Shown one piece after another: positions 1-8,680 of a stretch of 37,968 bases of DNA. Each line of letters begins with the position of its first letter. Within the stretch, counting starts at the first letter, position 1. Below the pieces are notes generated by a model. That model saw nothing but the letters and a program-made list of their open reading frames with translations. It ran no database searches and was not told the DNA's origin. The stretch is from Bacillota bacterium (GTDB lineage Bacteria > Bacillota > UBA994), in NCBI GenBank assembly GCA_009773495.1, contig WSXW01000017.1:1-37968 (forward strand). Reading direction: 5' to 3'. The position numbers and the translations under genes were made by a program.

Positions 1-1002
1 CTTAAAGGTGGGCCAGGCACCGGAAAGAGCACCCTGATGCGCAGTGTGGTCTCATCTCTTAGGGAGCGCACGCCAGATATGCCGATGGAGCTCTTTTGGT
101 GCTCGGGTGCAGTTACATCGCTAGACGGCGTGTACCTACCACAAATAGGCGTTGCCATTATTGATGGCTCACATCCCCATTGTGTGGAGCCGGAACTTCC
201 GGGCGCGGCCGAAGAAATCGTTAACCTAGGGATGTACTGGAGCGCAGATAAACTGGTGCAGCAACGGGCTAGGATTGAACGGTTCATGCACGACATCGCC
301 CGCACCTACAGCCGGGCCTACGGTTACCTCTCTGCTGCCATGCTCTACAACTCTGAGGCTGAAGCCTATATGGATGATGCCGGGGGCTTAGACTACTCAG
401 TGCTAGATGACATCACCAACCGGCTAATATCCGAGATACTCCCCCAAAAGCAATGGGTGTCTCGTTCTGTGCGTGAGCCGAGGCATATGTTCGCCAGCGC
501 CATTTGCCCAGAAGGTGCGGTTAACCACATCCACTCCTTAATGACCCCACTCAGCAGGGTCTATGTGATGGTGGGTCAACCTACCACGGCCAACGATAGA
601 GTACTTAAAAAAATATGTGATACAGCCCGTATTGCGGGTGTGTTCACCGAAGTGTACCACTGTTGCCTCGACCCTAACCAAATTGAGCATGTTATCTTCC
701 CCGAGCTTGGGGTAGGGGTCTTCACTAGCCGAGAGCCGCACCAGTTACATGCCGGGCTTAACGGCAAGCTGGTGGACCTTAGCAAGTGTATCGTAGAACA
801 TAGGGTGAAGACTGCTCTAGCGGACCAAGCAGAGGTACTTCGCCTCTACCGAGAGTCGATGATTAGAGCGATAGGGATGCTATCTCGCGCTCGCGAGATG
901 CAAGGAGACCTACAGGCCATCTACAAAGACGCCATGGACTTCTCCGGGGTAGACGGCGAAGTGCACCGCATTATGCGGGAGATCTTAGCGCGGATCGAAT
1001 AG
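1..1002 (+). CDS. P-loop NTPase, 5'-truncated (PRK06851-like)
   Basis: The open frame runs into the left edge, so the N terminus is missing. The first visible residues form a Walker A motif (GGPGTGKST, residues 3-11 of the fragment), the signature of an ATP/GTP-binding P-loop. The rest reads like the two-domain ATPases of the PRK06851 type, in which a second P-loop normally starts the C-terminal half. Here that second site reads VGQPTTANDR (about nt 574-603), without the GK[ST] triplet, so the second domain probably does not bind nucleotide in the usual way. No signal peptide or membrane segment is visible, so the protein should be cytosolic. The ATG at nt 37 lies after the P-loop and cannot be the true start. 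Cellular role unknown; family assignment is from memory of the motif layout and moderately sure. Confidence 0.7.
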   Translation, partial: LKGGPGTGKSTLMRSVVSSLRERTPDMPMELFWCSGAVTSLDGVYLPQIGVAIIDGSHPHCVEPELPGAAEEIVNLGMYWSADKLVQQRARIERFMHDIARTYSRAYGYLSAAMLYNSEAEAYMDDAGGLDYSVLDDITNRLISEILPQKQWVSRSVREPRHMFASAICPEGAVNHIHSLMTPLSRVYVMVGQPTTANDRVLKKICDTARIAGVFTEVYHCCLDPNQIEHVIFPELGVGVFTSREPHQLHAGLNGKLVDLSKCIVEHRVKTALADQAEVLRLYRESMIRAIGMLSRAREMQGDLQAIYKDAMDFSGVDGEVHRIMREILARIE

Positions 1003-1199
1003 CTAGTGCTCAAGCCAAAACCAAGGATTCATGTAATAGCCTTTGATTCCCTTTCGGGCCATTACGTGGGCACTAGAAATGCGGATTACCGTTCAGGTTA
1101 TTTACATCTTAGAGATTCATCAAGTCAACCTCACGAGCCGTATCGGACACAAGGCTCTGTCCTACACTGAAAATCTATTCTATTGGGGGTGTTCACAAA

Positions 1200-1334
1200 A
1201 TGGCGAGTTATACGTGCTTCCGGTGGGAAATGAACTCGAGAGGCTATCAAAAAAGCCGTAGTGCATGTAAGGGGAGATCGGGTTCTGTGATTGACCTTGG
1301 TTATGAGCTTGGCGTAGGTGTGTTCAACTTCTAA
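1200..1334 (+). CDS. Possible small protein, 44 aa
   Basis: A short frame begins with ATG about 8 nt after a GGGGGTG stretch that could serve as a ribosome binding site, and encodes a basic 44-residue peptide with two cysteines. It sits in the 396-nt gap between the NTPase and the GH4 gene. I recognise no family and nothing else supports it; it may be chance. The rest of the gap holds only the hairpin just upstream of the next gene. Confidence 0.18.
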   Translation: MASYTCFRWEMNSRGYQKSRSACKGRSGSVIDLGYELGVGVFNF

Positions 1335-1350
1335 CCTCCAGTAAAGCAGG

Positions 1351-1397
1351 AACACCGCCCTTATCCCCCGAATGTATGGGGGAAGGGCGGTGTTTTG
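1351..1397 (+). promoter_or_regulatory. Strong hairpin covering the ribosome binding region of the GH4 gene
   Basis: AACACCGCCCTT (1351-1362) pairs with AAGGGCGGTGTT (1383-1394), and an inner CCCCC/GGGGG arm continues the stem past a 2-nt bulge around an 8-nt loop. The right arm contains the only SD-like purine stretch (GGGGGAAGGGCGG) and ends 4 nt before the ATG at 1399. It could be a terminator with a short T run (TTTT), an attenuator, or a structure that hides the ribosome binding site. Confidence 0.55.
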
Positions 1398-1398
1398 T

Positions 1399-2664
1399 AT
1401 GAAGATCGCTATAATTGGTGGTGCCAGCGCTTTTACCCCCGGCATTATTGAAGGGTTATTTGTGGAAGAAGCCATCTTGGACGGGGCTGAGGTATGCCTG
1501 ATGGATATAGATGAGGAAAAGCTAGCAATTGTGGCCGATTTAGCAGCACAGATAATTAGAGCGCGCGGTGCACAGTATACAATTACACACACTTCTAACC
1601 GCGTTGAAGCGCTCAGGGGCGCAGACTACGTTTTGACTCAAGTGCGGGTGGGCGGGTTAGCCGCGCGAGCTTTAGATGAGCGGATTCCATTGCAGCATAA
1701 TGTAATAGGCCAAGAGACCACCGGGGCGGGTGGGTTATCATTTGCTTGGCGGTCGATTCCCTTTTTGTTGGAAGTAGCGGCTGACATGCGTCGACACTGT
1801 CCCCAGGCATACTTGGTAAACTATAGCAACCCTACCGGGCAAGTGGTGCGTGCCTTGTTAAGCGCGGGTTTTGAAAAGGTAGTGGCTATCTGTGATGAGC
1901 CATCTGGAGTGCAGTATGTTTTGTCAAAGCTGATGCTTACACACAATGCCCGCCTAGAGATAGACAATGTAGGCATTAACCACTGTGGTTGGCTTACCGC
2001 AGTTCGTAGGGATGGCTCAGACAAGCTCCCCATGCTGAGATCGCTGAGTACCATCCTGCAGCCCATTCCCGGGCTAGTGGGCAGGATGTCTCGCTTGTTT
2101 AAAGAGTACGGATACTTTCCGTCTCCTTACCTCTTCTACTACTACCTCACGGAAGAAATGCTAAGAGAGCAGCTAGCTGCGAAACAAACTCGTGCTGATA
2201 TTGTAGTCGAGAAGCTCCCCCGCATCTACGCACATTATAAGGAACAAGCAGCAAGCGCAAAACCTCGATTAAGGCTACGCCGTGGCGTCCCTGGTCATGG
2301 TGACTTGGCAGTAAGGGTTATAGCTAGCTTAGCTGCAAATCGTGGCGACCGTATTATAGTTAACGGTCTTAACAAGGGTGCTCTTTCCTTCCTACCAGCA
2401 GACGCGATTGTCGAAGTCCCGGCACTAGTGGGCAAAGAGGGTGCTCAACTCCTGCCTATGTCCGGGCTGCCCGAGCAAATCGCCGAACTCATTATTCGTG
2501 TCGAGAAGGTCGAGAGGCTCAATGTAGAGGCTGCGCTAAAAGGAGACTTTAAGCTAGCCGTGGAGGCCATGCGTCTACATCCTTTAGTGGACGATGAGAA
2601 GAAAGCAGAATCTCTCGTGCGGGAGCTGATTGCAGCGCATAAACCGTGGTTGCCGCAGTTCTAG
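1399..2664 (+). CDS. Glycoside hydrolase family 4-like, NAD-dependent
   Basis: GH4 enzymes cleave (often 6-phosphorylated) alpha- or beta-glycosides in the cytosol using NAD+ and a divalent metal by an oxidation-elimination route. The 421-residue protein opens with the Rossmann start MKIAIIGGASAFTPG, followed by the family landmarks NYSNPTG, a Cys-bearing loop CDEPSG (Cys165) and GINHCGW (His195), Cys and His being the metal ligands in known members. The C-terminal block with NGLNKGALSFLPADAIVEVP is also typical. Unusually, the RGGxxY segment that carries the catalytic-base tyrosine in the T. maritima enzyme BglT reads RGVPGHGD (295-302), placing His300 at that position. I chose the ATG at 1399 because the homology begins there; an upstream ATG at 1372 lies in a hairpin loop. 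No sugar transporter is adjacent, so the substrate is open. Confidence 0.82.
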   Translation: MKIAIIGGASAFTPGIIEGLFVEEAILDGAEVCLMDIDEEKLAIVADLAAQIIRARGAQYTITHTSNRVEALRGADYVLTQVRVGGLAARALDERIPLQHNVIGQETTGAGGLSFAWRSIPFLLEVAADMRRHCPQAYLVNYSNPTGQVVRALLSAGFEKVVAICDEPSGVQYVLSKLMLTHNARLEIDNVGINHCGWLTAVRRDGSDKLPMLRSLSTILQPIPGLVGRMSRLFKEYGYFPSPYLFYYYLTEEMLREQLAAKQTRADIVVEKLPRIYAHYKEQAASAKPRLRLRRGVPGHGDLAVRVIASLAANRGDRIIVNGLNKGALSFLPADAIVEVPALVGKEGAQLLPMSGLPEQIAELIIRVEKVERLNVEAALKGDFKLAVEAMRLHPLVDDEKKAESLVRELIAAHKPWLPQF

Positions 2665-2758
2665 GCTAGCCATAGGCGCAAGGGCATGGTAGGATTTTAG
2701 GGAAGCACATGGCGCATAGCAAGCCGTACACGGTACACAGTACACAGACCGTGGAATT

Positions 2759-2835
2759 GTACCTCATACTTCGTCTGCAATGTAGCCACGACACGAGCAG
2801 CCTTCAGGGTGCGGGACCAGCACCGACTCGTGGAG
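2759..2835. repeat. Dispersed intergenic repeat A, copy 1
   Basis: Positions 2782-2835 match the reverse complement of 20143-20196 at 53 of 54 bases; similarity continues more weakly (16 of 23) to 2759. Neither copy lies in a gene. The whole 2665-2977 spacer is otherwise made of other short repeat words: GTACACGGTACAC near 2727, GCGGATAGCGGAAAGCGC near 2898, and the AGTGATTAG word at 2931-2958. Confidence 0.85.
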
Positions 2836-2930
2836 TTCCAGAATCATGAGTCATGTTTCCTTTTTCATGAATAGTGGCTCGTTCCAAAGAGCGGACAGCG
2901 GATAGCGGAAAGCGCTAACGCCTCCCAGTT

Positions 2931-2958
2931 AGTGATTAGTGTTTTGTGATTATGGATT
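2931..2958. repeat. AGTGATTAG-word repeat, copy 1
   Basis: This word (AGTGATTAGTG, then TTTTGTGATTA) recurs at 4963-4992, again just upstream of a gene, and in reverse complement at 20082-20104. It is part of the same class of short dispersed intergenic words as repeats A and B. Confidence 0.6.
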
Positions 2959-2977
2959 AACGACTATGAGGTGGAAC

Positions 2978-3862
2978 ATGCACCAGTTTGCTGAATTTGA
3001 GATGTACTTGCGTTTTGACCCAGGCCAGCGGGGCCTAGCCCAAGAATTACGCCCTGGTACTTTAGCTATAGCGGCAGATAGGCTGCTGCAGGCCTCACGC
3101 ATTACCATCGCCACAGGTTTCTTTGTCCCCGCTGCGGGTGCAGTAGAAACTGACGGTCCTCCTGGCGCCGCCTTTCTTGCACGTGCTTTAGAGCGTTTAG
3201 GCAAGCAAGTGACGATCCTTTGCCCTCAAGCTGCGTTACAGGCTATGCTTGTTTGCAAAGAGCACTTGCAGGCGAGCTTTACCGTTTTTCCGCTCACCCC
3301 TGGGACTATAGTTTCCCAGGGTATACTAGATGAAGTACCCTGTGATGTGTTTGTAGGGCTAGAATACCCAGGGCAAGGGGCTGATGGTACATGCCGGAAC
3401 ATGCGCGGGCGCGATATTTCTGAGTTTGTGCCAATCTTAGATGGCGTCCTTAACGCCGCGAAGATAAGAGGATTGCACACGATTGCTGTGGGAGACGGTG
3501 GAAACGAATTAGGGTGCGGGAGTGCCGGCTTTCGGGTAGCGTATACACCAGAAGGTACTTGCATAGCTTCGGTTTCTGACGCCGACACCATTATTTGTGC
3601 AGGTATTAGTAACTGGGGTGCCTACGCTGTAATAGCCGCACTCTCAGTCCTAGAAAACGCAGAATTGCTACCGACAGCAGAAGAGGAATACGAGTTACTG
3701 CTGAAGCTTTGCAGTGTTGGTGTAGTTGATGGCTGCACACATAATTGCGTTCCTACAGTTGATGGGATGACCACAGATGTATGCATAGGATTTCTTAGAG
3801 AGCTAAACGCCCTGACTGAACAATTCCTAGAGCAAAGAAAGGCAGCAGCGACATCGGCGTAA
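2978..3862 (+). CDS. DUF4392 protein (D-glutamate cyclase-like C-terminal domain)
   Basis: The protein matches the DUF4392 domain, which forms the C-terminal part of D-glutamate cyclases (D-glutamate to 5-oxo-D-proline). Landmarks read by eye are ATGFFVPAAGAVETDGPPGA near the N terminus, LEYPGQGADGTCRNMRG in the middle with the following DIS, VGDGGNELGCG, and AGISNWGAYAV. Only this domain is present; the DUF1445 half of the full-length cyclases is absent, so activity on D-glutamate is an inference. The start at 2978 follows a GAGGTGG site by 3 nt; an in-frame GTG at 2939 lies within a dispersed repeat and is less likely. About 294 residues, cytosolic. It is 89 bp upstream of a NIF3-like gene on the same strand. 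Confidence 0.8.
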   Translation: MHQFAEFEMYLRFDPGQRGLAQELRPGTLAIAADRLLQASRITIATGFFVPAAGAVETDGPPGAAFLARALERLGKQVTILCPQAALQAMLVCKEHLQASFTVFPLTPGTIVSQGILDEVPCDVFVGLEYPGQGADGTCRNMRGRDISEFVPILDGVLNAAKIRGLHTIAVGDGGNELGCGSAGFRVAYTPEGTCIASVSDADTIICAGISNWGAYAVIAALSVLENAELLPTAEEEYELLLKLCSVGVVDGCTHNCVPTVDGMTTDVCIGFLRELNALTEQFLEQRKAAATSA

Positions 3863-3951
3863 TTGACGCTATCCGCCATCCGCTATCGGCTCAAAAAGCG
3901 GCAAGCGGTAAGCGGAAAGCGCCTACTAGTAGATAAAAGGAGGTCGTTCTA

Positions 3952-4791
3952 ATGATGAATACCCAAGAGATTATGGATTTGGTACTAAGCCTAGCGGGTC
4001 TGTCTAGTATGCCTAGTGACTCCGCTATATTGGTCCCGGGCGAGAACATTAAGCGTGTACTCGTTGGGGTCGATATGGGCACGGCAGAGATTTTGCTCGC
4101 GCACAAACTAAAGGTAGATCTTGTTATTGGTCATCACCCGGTAGGTGGTACCTCTCGCACTGAGTTCCCCGAGGTTATGAAACGTCAGATCGATAAGATG
4201 GTTAGCGTGGGAATCCCCATCAATAAGGCGCAGAAAGTTCTCGCTAAGAAAATGGGCGAGGTTGAACGCTCTGGGCATGCCAGCAACTATGATCAAGCGT
4301 GGTCAGCAGCTAGGCTGCTTAACATGCCTTTCATGGGCATACATACTCCGACGGATATGTTGGCTGAACGCACAGTAGAGGCTAAGTTAGAGGAAAAACT
4401 CGCTGGCAACCCCAAAGCTACTCTGCAGGATATCCTTGATGCTCTAAACGAGATGCCCGAGTACCAGAAGACATTGAGCAAGCCAGCGATCCGCTTGGGC
4501 GCACCCAAGGACTACGCTGGCAAACCAGTAGTTATCATGGCTGGTGGCACCAATGGAGGCGTAGATGTAGTAAAGGCCTACTTTGAAGCAGGCATAGGTA
4601 CTACAATCTCAATGCATATGCCTGAAGATGTACTTAAGGCTGTGCGCGAGCAAAACATCGGCAACGTCATCGTAGCAGGCCATATGGCCAGCGATTCCGT
4701 GGGAATTAACGTATTCCTCAAAGCTCTGGAAGAGCGCGGCATTGAAGTCCTGCGCATGAGTGGGGTTATCGACCCAAACGGTGAACGCTGA
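3952..4791 (+). CDS. NIF3-like (DUF34) metal-binding protein
   Basis: NIF3/DUF34 proteins are widespread cytosolic proteins with a dinuclear metal site; several roles have been proposed and none is settled. Visible signatures are the DLVIGHHPV loop (His61-His62) and a C-terminal AGHMASDSVGIN segment (His244, Asp248). In many members the residue I align with Asp248 is Glu, so a conservative swap is possible. The 279-residue length is normal. A clear AAAGGAGG lies 8 nt before the ATG at 3952; a second ATG follows immediately. The leader from 3863 consists of AGCGG-rich repeat words also seen near 2900. Proximity to the DUF4392 gene suggests, but does not prove, co-transcription. Confidence 0.85.
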   Translation: MMNTQEIMDLVLSLAGLSSMPSDSAILVPGENIKRVLVGVDMGTAEILLAHKLKVDLVIGHHPVGGTSRTEFPEVMKRQIDKMVSVGIPINKAQKVLAKKMGEVERSGHASNYDQAWSAARLLNMPFMGIHTPTDMLAERTVEAKLEEKLAGNPKATLQDILDALNEMPEYQKTLSKPAIRLGAPKDYAGKPVVIMAGGTNGGVDVVKAYFEAGIGTTISMHMPEDVLKAVREQNIGNVIVAGHMASDSVGINVFLKALEERGIEVLRMSGVIDPNGER

Positions 4792-4845
4792 GTAAGCAGC
4801 CCTTGTTGATATAGCGCGGAGGCTTTCCTCGTTCCTAGCTCCTAG

Positions 4846-4992
4846 TAGCCGTACACAGTAGACAATACACGGTGGCGACGGCCCGTGGCTTCTGCCGTTC
4901 TTCTAAAGCTTCAGGCCTCAAGCCTAGCGCCTTTGCTCACTGCTCACAGCTGGCGGCCCCCTAGTGATTAGGGTTTTGTGATTAGTGATTGG
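4846..4992. repeat. Intergenic cluster of short dispersed repeat words
   Basis: The 244-nt spacer before dapL contains GCCGTACACAG and TACACGG (compare 2723-2745 and 19526-19540), followed by an AGTGATTAG word at 4963-4992 that matches 2931-2958. No open frame or clear promoter is visible here. Confidence 0.55.
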
Positions 4993-5035
4993 TCCGTTGT
5001 GCAAACTACATGTATGTTCAAAAAGGAGGATAACC

Positions 5036-6211
5036 ATGCAGATTTCCAGTCGCATTAAAAACATGCCCAAGTATCTCTTCGCCGAAATTGATCGGCTTAA
5101 GTGGGACGCCCGCACCCGGGGAGTTGATATCATCAACCTTGGCGTAGGCGATCCTGACATTCCTACGCCAGAATTTATTGTAGAGGCGCTGGTAGACATT
5201 GTGCGGAACAAGCCGGCTACCCATCAATACCCGGAGTACGACGGCGACCCGGCCTTTCGCAAGGGCGCTGCAGACTGGATAAAGAGACGTTTCGGCGTAG
5301 AAGTTCACTCTGACCGAGAATTGGTCGGATTGATTGGCTCTAAAGAGGGCATTGCACACTTTGCTTTGGCTGTGGCGAATCCAGGAGACGTCGTGCTAGT
5401 ACCGGACCCAGCTTACCCAGTATACGAGATGTCTGCTGTCTTGGCTAATGCGGAGCCTTATTCCATGGCATTACGAGAAGAAAACGGGTATCTCCCTGAC
5501 TTTAACTCCATACCAGCAGATATCCTTAAGCGAGCCAAGTTAATGTATCTTAACTATCCCAACAACCCCACCTCGGCAGTAGCGGAGTATTCCTTCTTTG
5601 AGGAGGCTGTTGCTTTCGCTAAGCAGCACGGCATAGTCATCTGCCATGATAATGCTTACTCAGAGATTACGTTCGAGGGGTTTGTGGCGCCAAGCATTCT
5701 AGAAGTGCCTGGTGCAAGGGATTGCTGTATCGAACTTAATTCTCTATCTAAGCCTTTTAACATGACGGGGTGGCGTGTAGCTTTTGCTTACGGAAATGAG
5801 CAATTGATTGCGGCGCTGCGTAAAGTTAAAACTTCTACAGATAGCGGGCAGTTTACCGCGATTCAATTCGCCGCGATGGAGGGTTTAGCTAATCCTGATG
5901 CGACTGTAGAGCGGATGCGAAATATTTATACTGCTCGTCGTGATCGTGTTATAAAGATTCTAAAATCACTCGGGCTTGAATGCACAACGCCTCGGGCCTC
6001 GCTCTATATCTGGCTCGCGATACCTAAGATATATAGTTCATCGCAAGAATTCGCGATGGAGGTACTAGCCGACCAAGGGGTTATCATTTCTCCAGGCGTA
6101 GGCTTTGGCAAGTATGGTGAGGGTTACTTCCGGATATCTCTGACGACACCGGATCATCGCCTAGATGAGGGGCTGGAGAGAATTCGCAAGTTTATGGAGA
6201 GTCGATGTTAG
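5036..6211 (+). CDS. dapL: LL-diaminopimelate aminotransferase
   Basis: This fold-type I PLP enzyme is expected to convert tetrahydrodipicolinate and glutamate to LL-diaminopimelate and 2-oxoglutarate in one step of the lysine/peptidoglycan pathway. Family features are NLGVGDPDIPTP near residue 40, the substrate loop HQYPEYDGDPAFR, NYPNNPTSA, and the PLP-lysine motif SLSKPFNMTGWR with Lys239. The length of 391 residues fits DapL. The ATG at 5036 follows AAAGGAGG at normal spacing; an upstream extension to 4985 has no support. No other lysine-pathway gene is adjacent. A different aminotransferase specificity within the same subgroup cannot be excluded from sequence alone, especially as an amino acid importer follows. 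Confidence 0.85.
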   Translation: MQISSRIKNMPKYLFAEIDRLKWDARTRGVDIINLGVGDPDIPTPEFIVEALVDIVRNKPATHQYPEYDGDPAFRKGAADWIKRRFGVEVHSDRELVGLIGSKEGIAHFALAVANPGDVVLVPDPAYPVYEMSAVLANAEPYSMALREENGYLPDFNSIPADILKRAKLMYLNYPNNPTSAVAEYSFFEEAVAFAKQHGIVICHDNAYSEITFEGFVAPSILEVPGARDCCIELNSLSKPFNMTGWRVAFAYGNEQLIAALRKVKTSTDSGQFTAIQFAAMEGLANPDATVERMRNIYTARRDRVIKILKSLGLECTTPRASLYIWLAIPKIYSSSQEFAMEVLADQGVIISPGVGFGKYGEGYFRISLTTPDHRLDEGLERIRKFMESRC

Positions 6212-6266
6212 TAGAAGTCGCTTCTCTCGGGAAGGCCTTTCAAATTTGGAAGATAATTATTACCAA

Positions 6267-6296
6267 TAGACAAATTCCAGCGTAATGCCGTATAAT
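6267..6296 (+). promoter_or_regulatory. Sigma-A-type promoter of the amino acid ABC importer
   Basis: TAGACA (6267-6272), 18 nt, then a perfect TATAAT (6291-6296) stand about 50 nt upstream of the binding-protein start. One mismatch in the -35 box. Confidence 0.6.
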
Positions 6297-6344
6297 CCAC
6301 TATGTTCGTGAATAGTTATACGTAATTTTGAAGGAGGGTGCAAG

Positions 6345-7094
6345 ATGAAAAAATTAAAAGTCCTGGTGGTTGTGTGTGTGATAGTGATGTTGGTGGCGTT
6401 TTTGGCAGGATGCCAAACCAAGAAGGTGTTAATTGTCGGTACAGAAGCGACATTTGCTCCATTTGAGTTTGTCGACGAAAAAAATAATATCGTCGGCTTT
6501 GACATCGATGTTATCAATTATATTGCTAAGGAACTCGGCGAGAAAATTGAGATTAAGAACCAGCCGTTTGAAACACTGGTGGAATCCTTGGCAGCCAAGC
6601 AAATTGACATAGTTATTGCTGGCATGACCATTACAGACGAGAGAGCGCAGAAGGTACTCTTTAGTAAGCCCTATTACAATGCTCATCAGGTTATTGTCGT
6701 ACTTGAGAGTGATACCACAATTAACGCTGTTGAAGACTTGGCCGATAAAGTGATTGCGGTCCAGGTAGGTACTACTGGTGCAATGGAAGCCGCAGGTATC
6801 AAGGGCGCCGATGAACATCCTCAGTTAAAGCAGTTCAAGCGAGTTAACGAAGCGTTTATGGAGCTACAAAATGGTCGTGCCGATGCTGTTATTATTGATG
6901 CGCCTGTGGCTAAGAATTACATGGCCAAACTTGGTGGTATGAAGTACGCCACCGCTCCATTCACCGAAGAGGAAAAATTTGGAATTGCTGTGCATAAGGA
7001 GAACAAGGATCTCATGGACAAGATCAATAAGGCTCTTGATAAGTTAGTTCAAAGTGGGGAGTACGACAATTTCGTGAAGAAATGGTTTGAGTAA
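6345..7094 (+). CDS. Polar amino acid ABC transporter, substrate-binding lipoprotein
   Basis: A family 3 extracellular solute-binding protein that captures an amino acid outside the membrane and delivers it to the permease encoded next. It has a lipoprotein signal: MKK, a hydrophobic core and the lipobox LAGC with Cys23 as the lipidated residue. The mature domain opens with the family pattern VGTEATFAPFEF and continues with GFDIDVINYIAKELG, AGMTITDERA, and the late GIAVHKENKDL. The length (249 aa) is typical. An AAGGAGGG site precedes the ATG. The substrate cannot be named; glutamine, cystine, arginine and others share this layout. It heads a three-gene operon with its own promoter and terminator. 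Confidence 0.93.
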   Translation: MKKLKVLVVVCVIVMLVAFLAGCQTKKVLIVGTEATFAPFEFVDEKNNIVGFDIDVINYIAKELGEKIEIKNQPFETLVESLAAKQIDIVIAGMTITDERAQKVLFSKPYYNAHQVIVVLESDTTINAVEDLADKVIAVQVGTTGAMEAAGIKGADEHPQLKQFKRVNEAFMELQNGRADAVIIDAPVAKNYMAKLGGMKYATAPFTEEEKFGIAVHKENKDLMDKINKALDKLVQSGEYDNFVKKWFE

Positions 7095-7097
7095 TCA

Positions 7098-7754
7098 GTG
7101 GCCATAGACTTTAAGCTAATTGTAGATTCGCTACCTTTTCTCTTAGTGGGTGCCCGTACGGCCATCGTGGTGACATTTTGGTCGGTACTGTTGGGCATTA
7201 CTCTAGGTCTAATGGTTGCGTTGGGCAGGCTTTCAAAGATTACCCCGTTGGCGGTGGTCTGCCAAGCTTATGTAGAGTTTATGCGTGGCACCCCTATGGT
7301 TGTACAGATCTTTATCGTATACTTTGGTCTCCCGCGCGTGGGTGTGTATTTGCCGCCCTTGCTGTCGGGTGTTGTTGCACTAGGGCTAAACAGTGGAGCC
7401 TATCTAGGGGAGATTTTTCGCGGAGGCATTCAATCCATAGATAATGGCCAGACTAAAGCGGCGTTGTCTTTGGGGCTGAAGCCTATGCAAGTCATGAGGT
7501 ACATCGTGTTGCCCCAGGCTTTTGTAAGAGTATTGCCTGCTATTGGCAATGAATTTGTTACCATGATTAAGGACTCTTCACTAGTATCTTTTATCGCAGT
7601 TCAAGAGCTAACTTACCGTTCCACGCTGGTTGCTGCTCGCACCTATGATTACTTCTCTATGTACATGGCAACGGCCATGATTTACTTTGTTATGACCTTC
7701 ACAGTGTCACGCACTTTGATGTGGCTCGAAGGGAGGCTGCGCGTAGGTGATTAG
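7098..7754 (+). CDS. Polar amino acid ABC transporter, permease
   Basis: An integral membrane subunit of the HisM/GlnP type, 218 residues with about five hydrophobic segments. It carries the EAA-like coupling loop [15 protein letters not shown] followed by KAALSLGL, which docks onto the ATPase. It starts with GTG only 3 nt after the stop of the binding protein and ends 8 nt inside the ATPase gene, so the three are almost certainly translated from one message. The SD signal is weak, consistent with coupling. A single permease gene implies a homodimeric pore. Confidence 0.93.
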   Translation: MAIDFKLIVDSLPFLLVGARTAIVVTFWSVLLGITLGLMVALGRLSKITPLAVVCQAYVEFMRGTPMVVQIFIVYFGLPRVGVYLPPLLSGVVALGLNSGAYLGEIFRGGIQSIDNGQTKAALSLGLKPMQVMRYIVLPQAFVRVLPAIGNEFVTMIKDSSLVSFIAVQELTYRSTLVAARTYDYFSMYMATAMIYFVMTFTVSRTLMWLEGRLRVGD

Positions 7755-8469
7755 TTTGAAAAACATCTACAAGTCTTTCGGGAGCAATCAGGTACTTAAA
7801 GGAGTATCAGCAGACGTAGCTATAGGCGAAGTCGTGGTGCTCGTCGGTGCGAGTGGCTCTGGCAAAAGCACATTGCTTCGGTGTATTAATTTATTAGAGG
7901 AGCCAGACTCTGGGCAAATCATTATTGAGGGTGTCGTCGTCACTGCTAAGGGTGTTGCTAAACATGAGGTGCGCCGTGAAACTGGTATGGTATTCCAGCA
8001 GTTTAACCTCTTTCCCCACCTCACTGTTTTACAAAACATTACCCTTGCTCCAATAAGGGTGCGCAACACGCCTAAAGCTGAGGCCGAAGCATTAGCCCTT
8101 GAATTGCTGCACAAGGTAAACCTCGAGGAAAAATCTGAGGCCTATCCTTATCAATTGTCTGGCGGTCAGCAACAACGCGTTGCTATCGCTCGCGCCTTGG
8201 CAATGAAACCCAAAGTTATGCTCTTTGACGAAGCGACCTCGGCCTTGGATCCTGCTATGACCTCAGAAGTGCTCAGTGTTATGCGTCAATTGGTAGCAGA
8301 GGGCATGACTATGGTTGTAGTAACCCACGAAATGGGTTTCGCCCGGGAGGTTAGCGACAAGATTCTATTCATGCATGATGGAGCCATTATCGAGCAAGGT
8401 ACTCCTGCAGAGCTATTACAAAACCCGCAACACGAAGTAACAAAGGCTTTTTTAAGTAAAGTTCTATAA
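7747..8469 (+). CDS. Polar amino acid ABC transporter, ATP-binding protein
   Basis: The cytosolic ATPase that powers the importer. At 240 residues it is the usual GlnQ-type length. Walker A is GASGSGKST (34-42), the Q-loop lies in [15 protein letters not shown], the signature is LSGGQQQR, Walker B is [12 protein letters not shown], and the switch histidine sits in VVTHEMGF. Translation starts at a GTG that overlaps the permease end by 8 nt. A terminator follows immediately. Confidence 0.95.
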   Translation: MISLKNIYKSFGSNQVLKGVSADVAIGEVVVLVGASGSGKSTLLRCINLLEEPDSGQIIIEGVVVTAKGVAKHEVRRETGMVFQQFNLFPHLTVLQNITLAPIRVRNTPKAEAEALALELLHKVNLEEKSEAYPYQLSGGQQQRVAIARALAMKPKVMLFDEATSALDPAMTSEVLSVMRQLVAEGMTMVVVTHEMGFAREVSDKILFMHDGAIIEQGTPAELLQNPQHEVTKAFLSKVL

Positions 8470-8482
8470 CACTCAATGATTA

Positions 8483-8510
8483 GAGCACCCTTAGCTGGGT
8501 GCTCTTTTTT
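8483..8510 (+). terminator. Rho-independent terminator of the amino acid importer
   Basis: GAGCACCC pairs with GGGTGCTC around a 6-nt loop and is followed by six T residues. Confidence 0.92.
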
Positions 8511-8596
8511 GCCGCATCGGCGCTGAGCTCGAGATACGTTTTGACGCGGACATCGCAGACCTGTTCCAGGCGCTGAAGTCGCACAAGGGTGGTTAA
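8511..8596 (+). pseudogene. Possible 3' remnant of a lost gene
   Basis: Directly after the terminator an open stretch encodes about 27 residues with a protein-like pattern (LEIRFDADIADLFQALKSH) ending in a normal stop, but it has no start codon or ribosome binding site. It may be the tail of a gene otherwise deleted. I cannot name the family. The remainder of the spacer up to 8680 shows nothing else. Confidence 0.22.
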
Positions 8597-8680
8597 TATT
8601 CATACCTTTCGGGGACTTCCGCTCGTTCAGCGTTTTCCGCGTTAAATCCCTGTCTCGTTTCGGTTCTCTTTCTGTGTCCT

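Noticed and set aside
1043-1261. A 72-aa plus-strand frame in the first spacer
   Set aside because: No SD site before its start and no protein-like pattern; the 44-aa frame at 1200 in another frame is slightly better supported.
1131-1592. A 153-aa minus-strand frame
   Set aside because: It runs antisense through the hairpin and the start of the GH4 gene, has no recognisable domain and no good start signal.
4985-5035. An N-terminal extension of the aminotransferase
   Set aside because: The added residues come from repeat-derived leader and the AAAGGAGG site clearly points to the ATG at 5036.
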